Source: Moraxellaceae bacterium (GTDB taxonomy: Bacteria > Pseudomonadota > Gammaproteobacteria > Pseudomonadales > Ketobacteraceae). Taken from it: DNA of 14,842 nucleotides. Shown here one piece after another: positions 1 through 6,620 of the stretch. Within the stretch, counting starts at the first letter, position 1. Each line of letters opens with the position of its first letter. A model generated the notes under the pieces. The model searched no databases. It was not told where the DNA came from and saw nothing but the letters and a program-made list of their open reading frames with translations. The stretch covers positions 1-14,842 of the forward strand of contig NVVG01000057.1 of the NCBI GenBank assembly GCA_002402125.1. The letters are read 5' to 3'. The position numbers and the translations under genes are program-made.

Positions 1-126
1 GTAGTATCACTAATCGGTAAGAATATAGCAGGCAAGAAACGTGTAGAATTTACCGACTCGCTGCTTGCTCCTCGTCGGACAGCGCTAGAACCTAGCATCG
101 CGCTACAGTGGGATATGCACCTTTGA
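1..126 (+). CDS. Possible C-terminal fragment of an unidentified protein (5' end outside window)
   Basis: Reading frame 1 is open from the first base through 41 codons to a TGA at 124-126; the other two plus frames close within about 20 bases. The translated tail ends in ALEPSIALQWDMHL, and the codon choice is unremarkable. The frame would end 10 bases before the stop of the convergent acyl-CoA-binding protein gene, which is a common arrangement for two convergent genes. I do not recognise the family. A minus-strand frame over the same bases is also open to the window edge, so the coding assignment is tentative. Confidence 0.35.
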   Translation, partial: VVSLIGKNIAGKKRVEFTDSLLAPRRTALEPSIALQWDMHL

Positions 127-136
127 TGGCGTCGGT

Positions 137-409
137 TCAGCTGGATTTTTTGATGGTTTCAATTTTGTTGATGTAATCTTGCATCGCTTTTTCGGTGCGG
201 GTGCCTTTGAGCTTTGCCCAGGCGTCATATTTTGCTCGGCCGACAAAGTTGGTGAGGCCTGGTCGTTTGCCTTTCACATCACCTTCTGTGCTTTGTTTGA
301 AGAGTGAGTACATGGCAAGTTTGAAGTCATTTGAAGGCTTAAATGAATTGCCTTCTACGGTTTGAACGTAATTGACGGCAGCGTCAAATTGGCTTTTTAA
401 TTCAGACAT
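137..409 (-). CDS. Acyl-CoA-binding protein (ACBP family)
   Basis: A 90-residue soluble protein that matches the whole length of the small four-helix ACBP family, which binds medium- and long-chain acyl-CoA esters in the cytosol and buffers or delivers them. Visible family features are the YSLFKQ segment (Tyr34, Lys38), RPG at 49-51, KYDAW (Lys60) and YINKI (Tyr79). These correspond to the Tyr/Lys/Lys/Tyr ligand-contacting residues known from animal ACBP. The start is set by an AGGA ribosome-binding site at 416-419, about 7 bases before the ATG. The gene is monocistronic as far as can be seen and divergent from the alcohol dehydrogenase. ACBP is best known from eukaryotes and is found only in some bacteria. 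With a thioesterase, thiolase and branched-chain dehydrogenase nearby, a role in acyl-CoA handling is a reasonable inference. Confidence 0.93.
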   Translation of the reverse strand: MSELKSQFDAAVNYVQTVEGNSFKPSNDFKLAMYSLFKQSTEGDVKGKRPGLTNFVGRAKYDAWAKLKGTRTEKAMQDYINKIETIKKSS

Positions 410-655
410 GATTTTTCCTGTATAGTTGTTTTTTACATGCTCTTGACTGAAACACTACGTCGAAGAGAGCACTTTTGCAAATAACAATTGATCGATAAAT
501 GACCTGTAGTGATCTGAAGTTGGCTGAAGTAGTTATCGGTGTTACTCTGCAAAAAGGTCGGATGTAGGTAGGTTGTAGGCAGACAGTGTTGACCGTTAGT
601 GTTGTTGTTCAGGTGCAATATCGCTTATATATCATTGATATGCAAAGGAATCTTG
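410..655. other. Divergent intergenic region between ACBP and alcohol dehydrogenase genes
   Basis: About 246 bases with no convincing gene. It must hold the promoters of both divergent genes. On the plus strand a weak sigma70-like pair can be drawn (TTGTTC at 605-610, 17 bases, TATATC at 628-633), which would give a very short leader before the alcohol dehydrogenase. No comparable pair stands out for the minus strand. A 61-codon open frame here on the minus strand has no family resemblance or ribosome-binding site and is left out. Confidence 0.4.
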
Positions 656-1810
656 ATGGGATTTATATTTAGTACAACCCAACAAATTATCTGTGAGCCT
701 GGTGCCAGTGCTCAGTTAGGGGAAATATGCCAGCGGTTGGCAATAACCCACCTGATGGTGGTAACCGACCCCGGTATTGTGCAATTGGGTTTGTTGGATG
801 TTGCCTTGGCAAGTCTACAAAATCAGCAAATTCCCTATGAGATCTATTCTCAGGTAGTCGCTGACCCTCCAGAATCAATTGTACACGAGGCAGTTGCCCA
901 GGCGAAAAATATCGGTGCCAATGGTGTCGTGGGTTTTGGCGGTGGCAGTTCGATGGATGTCGCTAAACTTGTAGCATTGCTGGTGTGCTCCTCACAATCA
1001 TTGGCGGATGTTTATGGCGTAGGCAATGCGACGGGCGAGCGTTTACCGCTGATACAGGTGCCCACTACCGCAGGTACCGGTTCGGAAGTGACCCCTATTG
1101 CTATTGTCACCACGGGCAAGTCAACCAAGCAAGGCGTCGTATCCCCTATTCTATTACCGGATGTTGCGTTGTTAGATGCTAATCTTACTGTGGGGTTGCC
1201 TTCTGGGGTGACGGCCGCAACCGGTATTGATGCCATGGTTCACGCCATTGAGGCGTTTACCAGTGTGCATAAGAAAAACCCCTATTCTGATATGTTAGCA
1301 AAAGAGGCACTACACCGATTATCTACCCACATTTTAGCTGCGACCAGCCAAGGAGATGATGTGTTGGTGCGCTCAGAAATGTTATACGGTGCAATGTTGG
1401 CAGGGCAGGCATTTGCCAATGCACCGGTAGCAGCAGTGCATGCGCTAGCTTATCCTTTGGGTGGCCACTATCATATATCCCATGGTTTGAGTAATTCGTT
1501 AGTGTTGCCCCATGTATTACGCTTTAACTTATCCAGTGCCTTAAGCCATTACGCTGAGCTGGCACCGATATTAGACAAATCCCTTGCCGAAGAGTTAGAT
1601 CCGTTGGTAAAAGCCTCTGGTTTGATTAGTGCAATTGAAACACTCATTAAACAGGTTGGTTTGCCTACTCAGTTGCGAGAGCTTGGAGTGGAAGAAGATA
1701 TGTTGCCAATGCTAGCTAAGGATGCAATGTTGCAAGAAAGGCTGTTGATGAATAATCCTCGCCCAATGACCTATGATGATGCGCTGGCCATATATCAGGC
1801 CGCTTTTTAA
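656..1810 (+). CDS. Iron-containing alcohol dehydrogenase
   Basis: A 384-residue cytosolic NAD(P)-dependent oxidoreductase of the Fe-ADH family (FucO/YiaY/AdhB type), interconverting an alcohol and an aldehyde; the substrate cannot be read from sequence. The N-terminal Rossmann-like half carries GGGSSMD at 95-101 (nucleotide binding) and PTTAGTGSE at 136-144. The helical half carries the metal ligands Asp192 and His196 (GIDAMVHAIEA), His262 (VHALAYPLGG) and His276 (HISHGLSN), all present. The C-terminus NPRPMTYDDALAIYQAAF is typical of the family. An upstream in-frame ATG at 599 would add 19 residues. ATG 656 is preferred because AAAGGA lies at 644-649 and the protein then begins where the family usually does. 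It leads a plus-strand run ending with cmoM. Confidence is high for family, low for physiological substrate. Confidence 0.93.
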   Translation: MGFIFSTTQQIICEPGASAQLGEICQRLAITHLMVVTDPGIVQLGLLDVALASLQNQQIPYEIYSQVVADPPESIVHEAVAQAKNIGANGVVGFGGGSSMDVAKLVALLVCSSQSLADVYGVGNATGERLPLIQVPTTAGTGSEVTPIAIVTTGKSTKQGVVSPILLPDVALLDANLTVGLPSGVTAATGIDAMVHAIEAFTSVHKKNPYSDMLAKEALHRLSTHILAATSQGDDVLVRSEMLYGAMLAGQAFANAPVAAVHALAYPLGGHYHISHGLSNSLVLPHVLRFNLSSALSHYAELAPILDKSLAEELDPLVKASGLISAIETLIKQVGLPTQLRELGVEEDMLPMLAKDAMLQERLLMNNPRPMTYDDALAIYQAAF

Positions 1811-1820
1811 CTTAACTTTT

Positions 1821-1853
1821 TAACGCACCCCATTAACGCACCCCATTAACGCA
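1821..1853. repeat. 13-bp tandem repeat TAACGCACCCCAT, 2.5 copies
   Basis: Two exact copies (1821-1833, 1834-1846) and a 7-base partial third copy (1847-1853) sit in the short gap between the alcohol dehydrogenase and thioesterase genes. They are flanked by an 8-base inverted pair, TTAACTTT (1812-1819) and AAAGTTAA (1853-1860). An 11-base piece of the same motif (CATTAACGCAC) recurs at 3955-3965, upstream of the lone methyltransferase gene. The function is unknown. It may be slippage-generated spacer or a regulator binding site. Confidence 0.8.
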
Positions 1854-1881
1854 AAGTTAATCTACAACAGAGACGTATGTT

Positions 1882-2316
1882 ATGACAAAGCCACCCGTTG
1901 GAAACCGCTCCGACTATGATTATCATATTGCTATTACAACTCGTTGGAGTGATAACGATCTGTATGGGCATGTTAATAATGTAACCTATTATTCATATTT
2001 TGATAGTGTGGCTAATACTTATCTCATAGAGGAAGGTGGTTTAGACATCCATGATGGCGATATTATTGCTTATGTAGTCAACTCAGGATGTAATTATTTT
2101 TCCCCGATAGCATTCCCCGAAAAATTAGTGGGGGGATTACGAGTCAACCGTTTGGGCACTTCGTCGGTGGAATATGGTATCGCCATCTTTAAAGGCGGGT
2201 CGGATATCGCGGTGGCGGAAGGGCATTTTGTACATGTGTTTGTCGATCGTGCGACGGACAAGTCGGTGCCGATACCAGAAACTTTACGGGTTGTGTTGGC
2301 CAAATTAAAAGTGTGA
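1882..2316 (+). CDS. Acyl-CoA thioesterase, hot-dog fold (4HBT family)
   Basis: A 144-residue single hot-dog-domain protein, the usual length for 4-hydroxybenzoyl-CoA-thioesterase-like enzymes. These hydrolyse acyl-CoA thioesters in the cytosol. The signature segment RWSDNDLYGHVNN (21-33) contains the acidic residue expected to be catalytic (Asp26 by comparison with YbgC-type enzymes). It is followed by the long helix YYSYFDSVANTYL and a second conserved stretch CNYFSPIAFPE. The C-terminal EGHFVHVFVDR strand is also typical. It starts 71 bases after the alcohol dehydrogenase stop, with only a weak purine-rich ribosome-binding site (AGAG near 1869). The pairing with an alcohol dehydrogenase suggests fatty-acyl or aromatic-acyl metabolism, but the acyl specificity cannot be deduced. 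Confidence 0.9.
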   Translation: MTKPPVGNRSDYDYHIAITTRWSDNDLYGHVNNVTYYSYFDSVANTYLIEEGGLDIHDGDIIAYVVNSGCNYFSPIAFPEKLVGGLRVNRLGTSSVEYGIAIFKGGSDIAVAEGHFVHVFVDRATDKSVPIPETLRVVLAKLKV

Positions 2317-2348
2317 TAAATCTTATGGTGTCTGTACTAAATCTCTAA

Positions 2349-2942
2349 TTGGAAACGCTGTTGCAAAATCCACTACTTGCGCCATCTGCACTTTTGCTTC
2401 GACAGCATACGGCGGGCATTTCAGAGTATGAGCTGATTACTTTATTGAAAGATCAGTGTGATTTTATCCCTGAGACATTTGCTGGCGATGCGTTATCACT
2501 TTTTCGCACACATTTTTTGTTGTTTAACGCCTTATATCAATTACAGGAATTCTGGTTGAATGAGGGGCATGGTTATCTAAAAATAGAAGCCCTCAGTATT
2601 CAATTTTTTCCCGCTGGGGAGCAAGTATCGCAGGTGCAGGCGCTAGTAGCTGCAGATAGTGTCGAATTAAAAGCTTATTATCAAAACATGCAGAACCTAA
2701 CAGAAACCGATCGCTGCGATGTTGAATCGTTACTGGATAATTTTTGGAAGAAATATGTAGCAAGTGATGTTCGATTAAATTCGTTGACAGTACTTGAGTT
2801 GGAAGATCCCGTAACGATGGTTGATATTCGTTTGGCCTATCGTAGAAAAGCCATGTTGTTACATCCTGATCGAGGAGGTAATGGCGAAGAGTTACAGCTA
2901 GTCAATGAGGCAATGGAGCAGTTAAAGAACTATTACCGGTGA
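2349..2942 (+). CDS. DNA-J-related protein with C-terminal J domain
   Basis: Up to 197 residues. The N-terminal two-thirds match the gammaproteobacterial DNA-J-related domain (NPLL near the start, then LFRTHFLLFNALYQLQ at 51-66 and LLDNFWKKY at 128-136). The last 50 residues form a J domain (LAYRRKAMLLHPDRGG) with the HPD motif at 172-174, which stimulates the ATPase of an Hsp70. It is therefore probably a DnaK co-chaperone of unknown client. There is no ATG near the 5' end. TTG 2349 is the first possible start, but TTG 2361 has GGAA at 2351-2354 with 6-base spacing and gives a protein beginning just before NPLL, so 2361 may be the true start (193 residues). It follows the thioesterase by 32 bases and ends 4 bases before cmoM, implying coupled translation. 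Confidence 0.88.
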   Translation: METLLQNPLLAPSALLLRQHTAGISEYELITLLKDQCDFIPETFAGDALSLFRTHFLLFNALYQLQEFWLNEGHGYLKIEALSIQFFPAGEQVSQVQALVAADSVELKAYYQNMQNLTETDRCDVESLLDNFWKKYVASDVRLNSLTVLELEDPVTMVDIRLAYRRKAMLLHPDRGGNGEELQLVNEAMEQLKNYYR

Positions 2943-2946
2943 ACAG

Positions 2947-3789
2947 ATGACATTGTTAGACAGCACTACAAAGCTAAATCAAAACAAAGGGCTAAACCAA
3001 AACAAAGGCCTAGACCAAAACTTTGATCATATGGCTGACCGCTTTGCGGATAACATCTATGGTAGTAAGAAGGGTGCAATCCGCCTTGCGATACTTGATA
3101 GAGACTTGACTGAGGGGCTTGAGCGTGCTGATAGCACCAATGAGCAAAATAAAATGCATATTCTGGATGCTGGTGGCGGGCTAGGGCATGCAAGTATTGC
3201 GTTAGCGCAGAAAGGCCATCAAGTGTTGTTATGTGATATCTCTGAAGAGATGGTAAAGCGGGCATCTGTGCGGGTCGAAGAGGCGCGGTTGACGCAATTT
3301 ATGCAGTGCAAACATCTTACCGCGCAACAGGCCGCCGAGCAGAATCCGCAGAAATTTGATTTGTTGCTATTTCATGCGGTGCTCGAATGGATGGAATCCC
3401 CTAAGCAATCATTAGAACAGGTGTTAAATGCGGTAAAGCCTGGCGGTTATTGCTCGTTGATGTTTTTTAATGTGCATTCGATTATCCATCGTAACTTAAT
3501 TCGTGGAAACCTACGGAAAGTAAAAAGTGAACAATTTGGCGGCGATGGAAAAGGGTTGACGCCAATCAATCCATTGGAACCACAAGACGTAATTGAATGG
3601 TTGGCTGAATTTGGCTGGGAGGTGGTGTTAGAAAGTGGCGTGCGTGTTTTTTATGACAACATGACAAAAGCTAGTCAGCAGAAGATATCCTTAGAGGATA
3701 TCTTGGAAATGGAAATGAAGTATTCCAGGCAGCTGCCGTATAAGTATCTGGGTCGATATATTCACGTGTTGTGTAAGCGTAGAGCGTGA
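2947..3789 (+). CDS. cmoM: tRNA 5-carboxymethoxyuridine methyltransferase CmoM
   Basis: A 280-residue class I SAM methyltransferase closely resembling E. coli CmoM (formerly SmtA), which methylates the carboxyl of 5-carboxymethoxyuridine at tRNA position 34 to give mcmo5U. Shared landmarks are NFDHMADRFADNIYG (25-39), the SAM loop LDAGGGLGH (73-81), LLCDIS (94-99), LLFHAVLEW, SLMFFNVH, GVRVFYD and the C-terminal PYKYLGRYIHV. The start is ATG 2947, with GGTGA at 2938-2942 overlapping the stop of the upstream J-domain gene, so the two are probably translationally coupled. It is unusual in carrying about 20 extra N-terminal residues compared with E. coli, made by in-frame repeats (LNQNKG twice, then LDQN). 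CmoA and CmoB, which make the substrate modification, are not in the window. Confidence 0.95.
   Translation: MTLLDSTTKLNQNKGLNQNKGLDQNFDHMADRFADNIYGSKKGAIRLAILDRDLTEGLERADSTNEQNKMHILDAGGGLGHASIALAQKGHQVLLCDISEEMVKRASVRVEEARLTQFMQCKHLTAQQAAEQNPQKFDLLLFHAVLEWMESPKQSLEQVLNAVKPGGYCSLMFFNVHSIIHRNLIRGNLRKVKSEQFGGDGKGLTPINPLEPQDVIEWLAEFGWEVVLESGVRVFYDNMTKASQQKISLEDILEMEMKYSRQLPYKYLGRYIHVLCKRRA
2974..3021 (+). repeat. 18-bp in-frame tandem repeat inside cmoM
   Basis: Copies at 2974-2991, 2992-3009 and a 12-base partial at 3010-3021 encode LNQNKG, LNQNKG and LDQN (residues 10-25). The copies differ by only a few bases. The last partial copy merges into the conserved NFD segment where E. coli CmoM begins, so the repeat looks like an expansion of the native N-terminus. 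Confidence 0.85.
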
Positions 3790-4007
3790 TGAATAGTCAA
3801 GTTAGTGTCCATAAAGCTGAAAAACTGTCTTTGTGAAGAAAAAACAGGCAAATATACGTATATAAACTACACTTCAAAGCTCGAGCAACCGGGCCTTAGG
3901 TCCGACGGGGCCTGTTACCCTCTGACTAAAGTGATTTGGCTTTAATAATTGGAGCATTAACGCACGGGTCTTTTGCTAATTAATCCAATATACCATTAGA
4001 GGTGACT
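3790..4007 (+). promoter_or_regulatory. Leader/promoter region of the lone methyltransferase gene, with palindrome and GC-rich inverted segment
   Basis: This 218-base gap breaks the plus-strand gene run, so the methyltransferase probably has its own promoter. It contains a perfect 12-base palindrome ATATACGTATAT (3852-3863) and, in otherwise AT-rich DNA, a GC-rich block around 3888-3915. That block has two GGGCCT copies and can pair AACCGGGCC with GGCCTGTT around a 13-base loop, with one bulge. No terminator with a T tract is visible for cmoM. Whether the block is an operator, a structured leader RNA or neither cannot be settled by eye, and it does not match any riboswitch consensus I know. 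Confidence 0.3.
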
Positions 4008-4838
4008 GTGAATATCTACCGAGCCCTGGGAAGTATCCATGCCAATTTCTTAAAAAATGGCGATTTACATACAACGGTAATGCATAACACCTACGACAAG
4101 TTTGCCAAGAATTCATCTGCTGAAGACGTTGCATTTATGAATTACGGTTATCACTCTCTAGATGTTAGTGAAGAAAGCCCGGTACTTGATCCTAAAGATG
4201 AAATTCATCGTTACCCAATACAGCTCTATCATAAAGCTGTGAGTGGAATCGATCTTGAGGGAAAAGCCTTGCTTGAGGTTGGTAGTGGTCGCGGCGGCGG
4301 CGCTAATACAATCAAGAAATATTTAAATGTCGAGTCAATTGTCGGAATAGATTTGAGTGGTGAAGCGGTGAATTTGGCCAACCGTGATTTTGGCGGTGAA
4401 GGCATCCAATTTGAAGAAGGAAATGCCTATAGTTTGCCATTTGACGACAATTCATTTGACGTAGTACTCAACGTTGAGTCATCACACTGTTATACGCAGT
4501 TCGGCAATTTCCTATCCGAGGTGCAACGAGTCTTGAGGCCAGGTGGCCATTTCATGTACACTGATTTTCGCATAACAAAAGATATAATGAATGTTAGAAA
4601 TCATTTGAACGCAACCGATCTCGAAATAGTGCTGTATGAAGATATCTCATCTAACGTGGTAAAGGCTCTCGACCTTGATACCTATCGCCGTTTAGAAATG
4701 ATGGAAAGAACCAACTTCAGTCCCATGGAAAAAAAGAAGCTGTATTATATGTCAGGTGTCAAAGGAACGGCTATGTACCGTGATTTTGTGTTGGGTGTTC
4801 GGACCTATTATAGGTATATACTGAAGAAGACAGGGTAA
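4008..4838 (+). CDS. SAM-dependent methyltransferase, phthiotriol/fatty-acid O-methyltransferase type
   Basis: A 276-residue cytosolic class I methyltransferase. The SAM-binding loop LEVGSGRGGG is at 89-98, the acidic motif II is GIDLS (Asp115), and motif IV is VLNVESSHCY near 154-162, followed by RVLRPGGHF. The leading FMNYGYH and HRYPIQLYH segments plus the SHCY motif resemble mycobacterial phthiotriol/phenolphthiotriol dimycocerosate methyltransferase and fatty-acid O-methyltransferases, which methylate lipid hydroxyl or carboxyl groups. The lipid substrate here is unknown. Two GTG starts are possible. GTG 4008 is preferred because AGAGG (3998-4002) lies 5 bases upstream, whereas GTG 4002 overlaps that site and has none of its own. 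It stands alone, 218 bases after cmoM, with no polyketide synthase in view, so the actinobacterial role should not be transferred. Confidence 0.87.
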   Translation: MNIYRALGSIHANFLKNGDLHTTVMHNTYDKFAKNSSAEDVAFMNYGYHSLDVSEESPVLDPKDEIHRYPIQLYHKAVSGIDLEGKALLEVGSGRGGGANTIKKYLNVESIVGIDLSGEAVNLANRDFGGEGIQFEEGNAYSLPFDDNSFDVVLNVESSHCYTQFGNFLSEVQRVLRPGGHFMYTDFRITKDIMNVRNHLNATDLEIVLYEDISSNVVKALDLDTYRRLEMMERTNFSPMEKKKLYYMSGVKGTAMYRDFVLGVRTYYRYILKKTG

Positions 4839-4956
4839 AAACTCGATTGTTTTGCTCTCGCGAATGGGTGATGTGGCTGCTGCGGTAGATAACATAACTT
4901 TGGAAAAGAATTGCAATATGAAATACACATTTCAAATTGGGACTAATTGACAAATT

Positions 4957-4962
4957 AAGGAG
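4957..4962 (+). promoter_or_regulatory. Ribosome-binding site AAGGAG that points to an ATT start codon
   Basis: A strong Shine-Dalgarno AAGGAG ends 7 bases before ATT 4970-4972. No ATG, GTG or TTG lies in any suitable position after it in the RDD reading frame. The only other candidate start, TTG 4937, lies upstream of this site and has no ribosome-binding site of its own. Confidence 0.6.
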
Positions 4963-4969
4963 CGCTACA

Positions 4970-5437
4970 ATTAACAATCCATATGATTCACCTACTTCAA
5001 TTGTGGAGGATGAAAATTCAGAAATTCACTATGCTGGATTCTGGATACGTTTCTTAGCGTGTATTATCGACTCTATTTGGATGATGCCGCTAGTGATATT
5101 TTTTGGATTTATGGCTTATGGTGCGAGTTATTTTGAATCAGAGCAAGTTTACAAAGGGCCCGCAGATATATTCATACAGTACGTTTTACCCATTTTCTTA
5201 ACTGTAGGGTTTTGGATGTATAAATCGGCGACACCTGGAAAAATGGTGGTGAAAGCTGTAATAGTCAATGCAGCTGATTTGCAGCGGCCCTCTAAGGGGC
5301 AGCTGATATTAAGATATGTGGGTTATTATGTCTCACTGCTTGTTTTTGGCTTAGGTTTTATTTGGGCAGCCTTTGATCCCAAAAAACAAGCATGGCATGA
5401 CAAAATTGCAAAAACCCTCGTCATATATCGAAAATAA
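4970..5437 (+). CDS. RDD family integral membrane protein, probably starting at ATT
   Basis: A small membrane protein of the RDD family. The function is generally unknown, though some members have been linked to ion transport. Counting from ATT 4970 it has 155 residues. A short polar N-terminus is followed by three hydrophobic spans, roughly 24-54, 67-86 and 114-136. The family residues are Arg27 and Asp34 in the first span (FWIRFLACIIDSIW), the TPGK loop near 88-91, and Asp136 in AAFDPKKQAWHDKIAKT. The ATT start follows AAGGAG at ideal spacing and yields a protein beginning NNPYDSPTS, the form in which many RDD proteins start. TTG 4937 is the alternative (166 residues) but lacks a ribosome-binding site. 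It follows the methyltransferase by about 130 bases and converges on the bkd operon, their stops being 16 bases apart. Confidence 0.85.
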   Translation: MNNPYDSPTSIVEDENSEIHYAGFWIRFLACIIDSIWMMPLVIFFGFMAYGASYFESEQVYKGPADIFIQYVLPIFLTVGFWMYKSATPGKMVVKAVIVNAADLQRPSKGQLILRYVGYYVSLLVFGLGFIWAAFDPKKQAWHDKIAKTLVIYRK

Positions 5438-5453
5438 ACGGTGCCAATGGGCA

Positions 5454-6620
5454 TCAATCCGCTGCTAGTGTCAGGTCTTGCATAACTGCCTTTAAGAATC
5501 GTGCGGCTTCACCACCGGTAATAACCCTGTGATCGAAGCTAAAGGATAACGGCATAATAGGGTGTATTACCGCTTCGCCTTGGTAGGCTACTACCTGTTG
5601 ATGGATGGTGCCTGCGCCCAGTATTGCAACCGTTGGTGGCACTACTACCGGATTGCCGTACTTTCCAGCGATGGTGCCGAAATTTGACAGCGTGATGGTA
5701 GCGCCAGTCATTTCTTTGGGAGGAATCTTGCGTGATTTAACGGCCGCTCTCAAGGCGTCGAGCCCCTGTTTTAGATGTTCCATGTCGCGGTTGTTGATAT
5801 CGCGTAAAACCGGTACAAAAAGCCCGTCTTCAGTATCGACAGCGATACCAAGGTCGATTTTATCGATGGTTCGAACCGAGAGGTTGTCACCATCAAACCA
5901 GGCGTTTAATTGAGATTCTGCTTTACAGCCAACACCAATGGCTCGAACTAATCGCATGGTCGGGTCTGCTTTTTGACCTTTGTTACCAAACCATCGGTGG
6001 ATGTCTACGTCATCAAAGATGGTGACTTTAGCAACTTCTTGTTGAGCTATTGCCATGTTTTTTGCCATGGATCGTCGCACACCGCGCAATGGCGTTTCTG
6101 CACCAAATTCTTGTTCAATTTGATGGGCTTTTTCGACGTCTGCTATGGTAATGAGTTGATGCTGTCCAGAGCCTTTTAAGGTGTTGATGTCAACCTTGAG
6201 TCTTTTCGCCAGGGCCCGAATCGCAGGGGTGGCAAATGATCGATTGTGTGTGCCGCCTTGAGCGCTGCCAATGATAAAGTGATCTACTTCTGCGCCGCTT
6301 TCTTGTTGTGCCGTTGATGTTGTGATTGACGCTGCCGAGGTTGATTCTGCGATAACGCCTACCACGGTGCCGGTGTCTGATTGTTCTTCGCCTTGGTATT
6401 CTACCAACGGTTCATTGATGTGTATGATGTCACCTGCGCCGCCAAACAATGCCGCAATAACACCGGCTTGTGGTGATGGTACATCAACAATCGCTTTTGC
6501 CGTTTCAACCGATACAATGATTTGGTCAACGGCAACGGTATCCCCTTGGGTTACATGCCATTCGACAATTTCGGCTTCCTGTAGTCCCTCACCAAGATCC
6601 GGCAATTTGAAATATTTCAT
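5454..6620 (-). CDS. bkdB: Branched-chain 2-oxoacid dehydrogenase E2, dihydrolipoyl acyltransferase
   Basis: A 388-residue E2 core subunit that transfers the branched acyl group from E1 through lipoyl-lysine to CoA. Domains in order are one lipoyl domain (about 1-76, attachment Lys42 in ETAKAIVDVPSP), an Ala/Ser/Thr-rich linker, a peripheral-subunit-binding domain (about 128-166, FATPAIRALAKRLKVD), a second linker, and the catalytic domain (about 174-388). The catalytic histidine is His364 in FDHRVITGGEAARF. The usual HxxxDG aspartate is replaced by Thr368. The variant is also, from memory, found in some other proteobacterial E2 sequences. The ATG overlaps the TGA of the E1-beta gene by 4 bases (6617-6620), so translation is coupled. 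It is the last gene of the operon and the stop is followed by only 16 bases before the convergent RDD gene. No E3 gene follows. Confidence 0.92.
   Translation of the reverse strand: MKYFKLPDLGEGLQEAEIVEWHVTQGDTVAVDQIIVSVETAKAIVDVPSPQAGVIAALFGGAGDIIHINEPLVEYQGEEQSDTGTVVGVIAESTSAASITTSTAQQESGAEVDHFIIGSAQGGTHNRSFATPAIRALAKRLKVDINTLKGSGQHQLITIADVEKAHQIEQEFGAETPLRGVRRSMAKNMAIAQQEVAKVTIFDDVDIHRWFGNKGQKADPTMRLVRAIGVGCKAESQLNAWFDGDNLSVRTIDKIDLGIAVDTEDGLFVPVLRDINNRDMEHLKQGLDALRAAVKSRKIPPKEMTGATITLSNFGTIAGKYGNPVVVPPTVAILGAGTIHQQVVAYQGEAVIHPIMPLSFSFDHRVITGGEAARFLKAVMQDLTLAAD

Noticed and set aside
433..618. 61-codon minus-strand open frame between the ACBP and alcohol dehydrogenase genes
   Set aside because: No ribosome-binding site, no family resemblance, low-complexity start, and it fills the region that must hold the divergent promoters.
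599..655. Upstream ATG giving a 19-residue N-terminal extension of the alcohol dehydrogenase
   Set aside because: ATG 656 has a good ribosome-binding site and gives the family's normal N-terminus.
4918..4950. 10-codon frame MKYTFQIGTN ending just before the RDD ribosome-binding site, as a leader peptide
   Set aside because: Its ribosome-binding site is poor (GGAA 12 bases away) and there is no regulatory codon run or attenuator structure.
5440..5455. Hairpin GGTGCC-AATG-GGCATC between the convergent RDD and E2 stops as a terminator
   Set aside because: The plus-strand stem has no T tract after it. On the minus strand, where a T-rich run follows, the wobble becomes an A-C mismatch and the stem is too weak.
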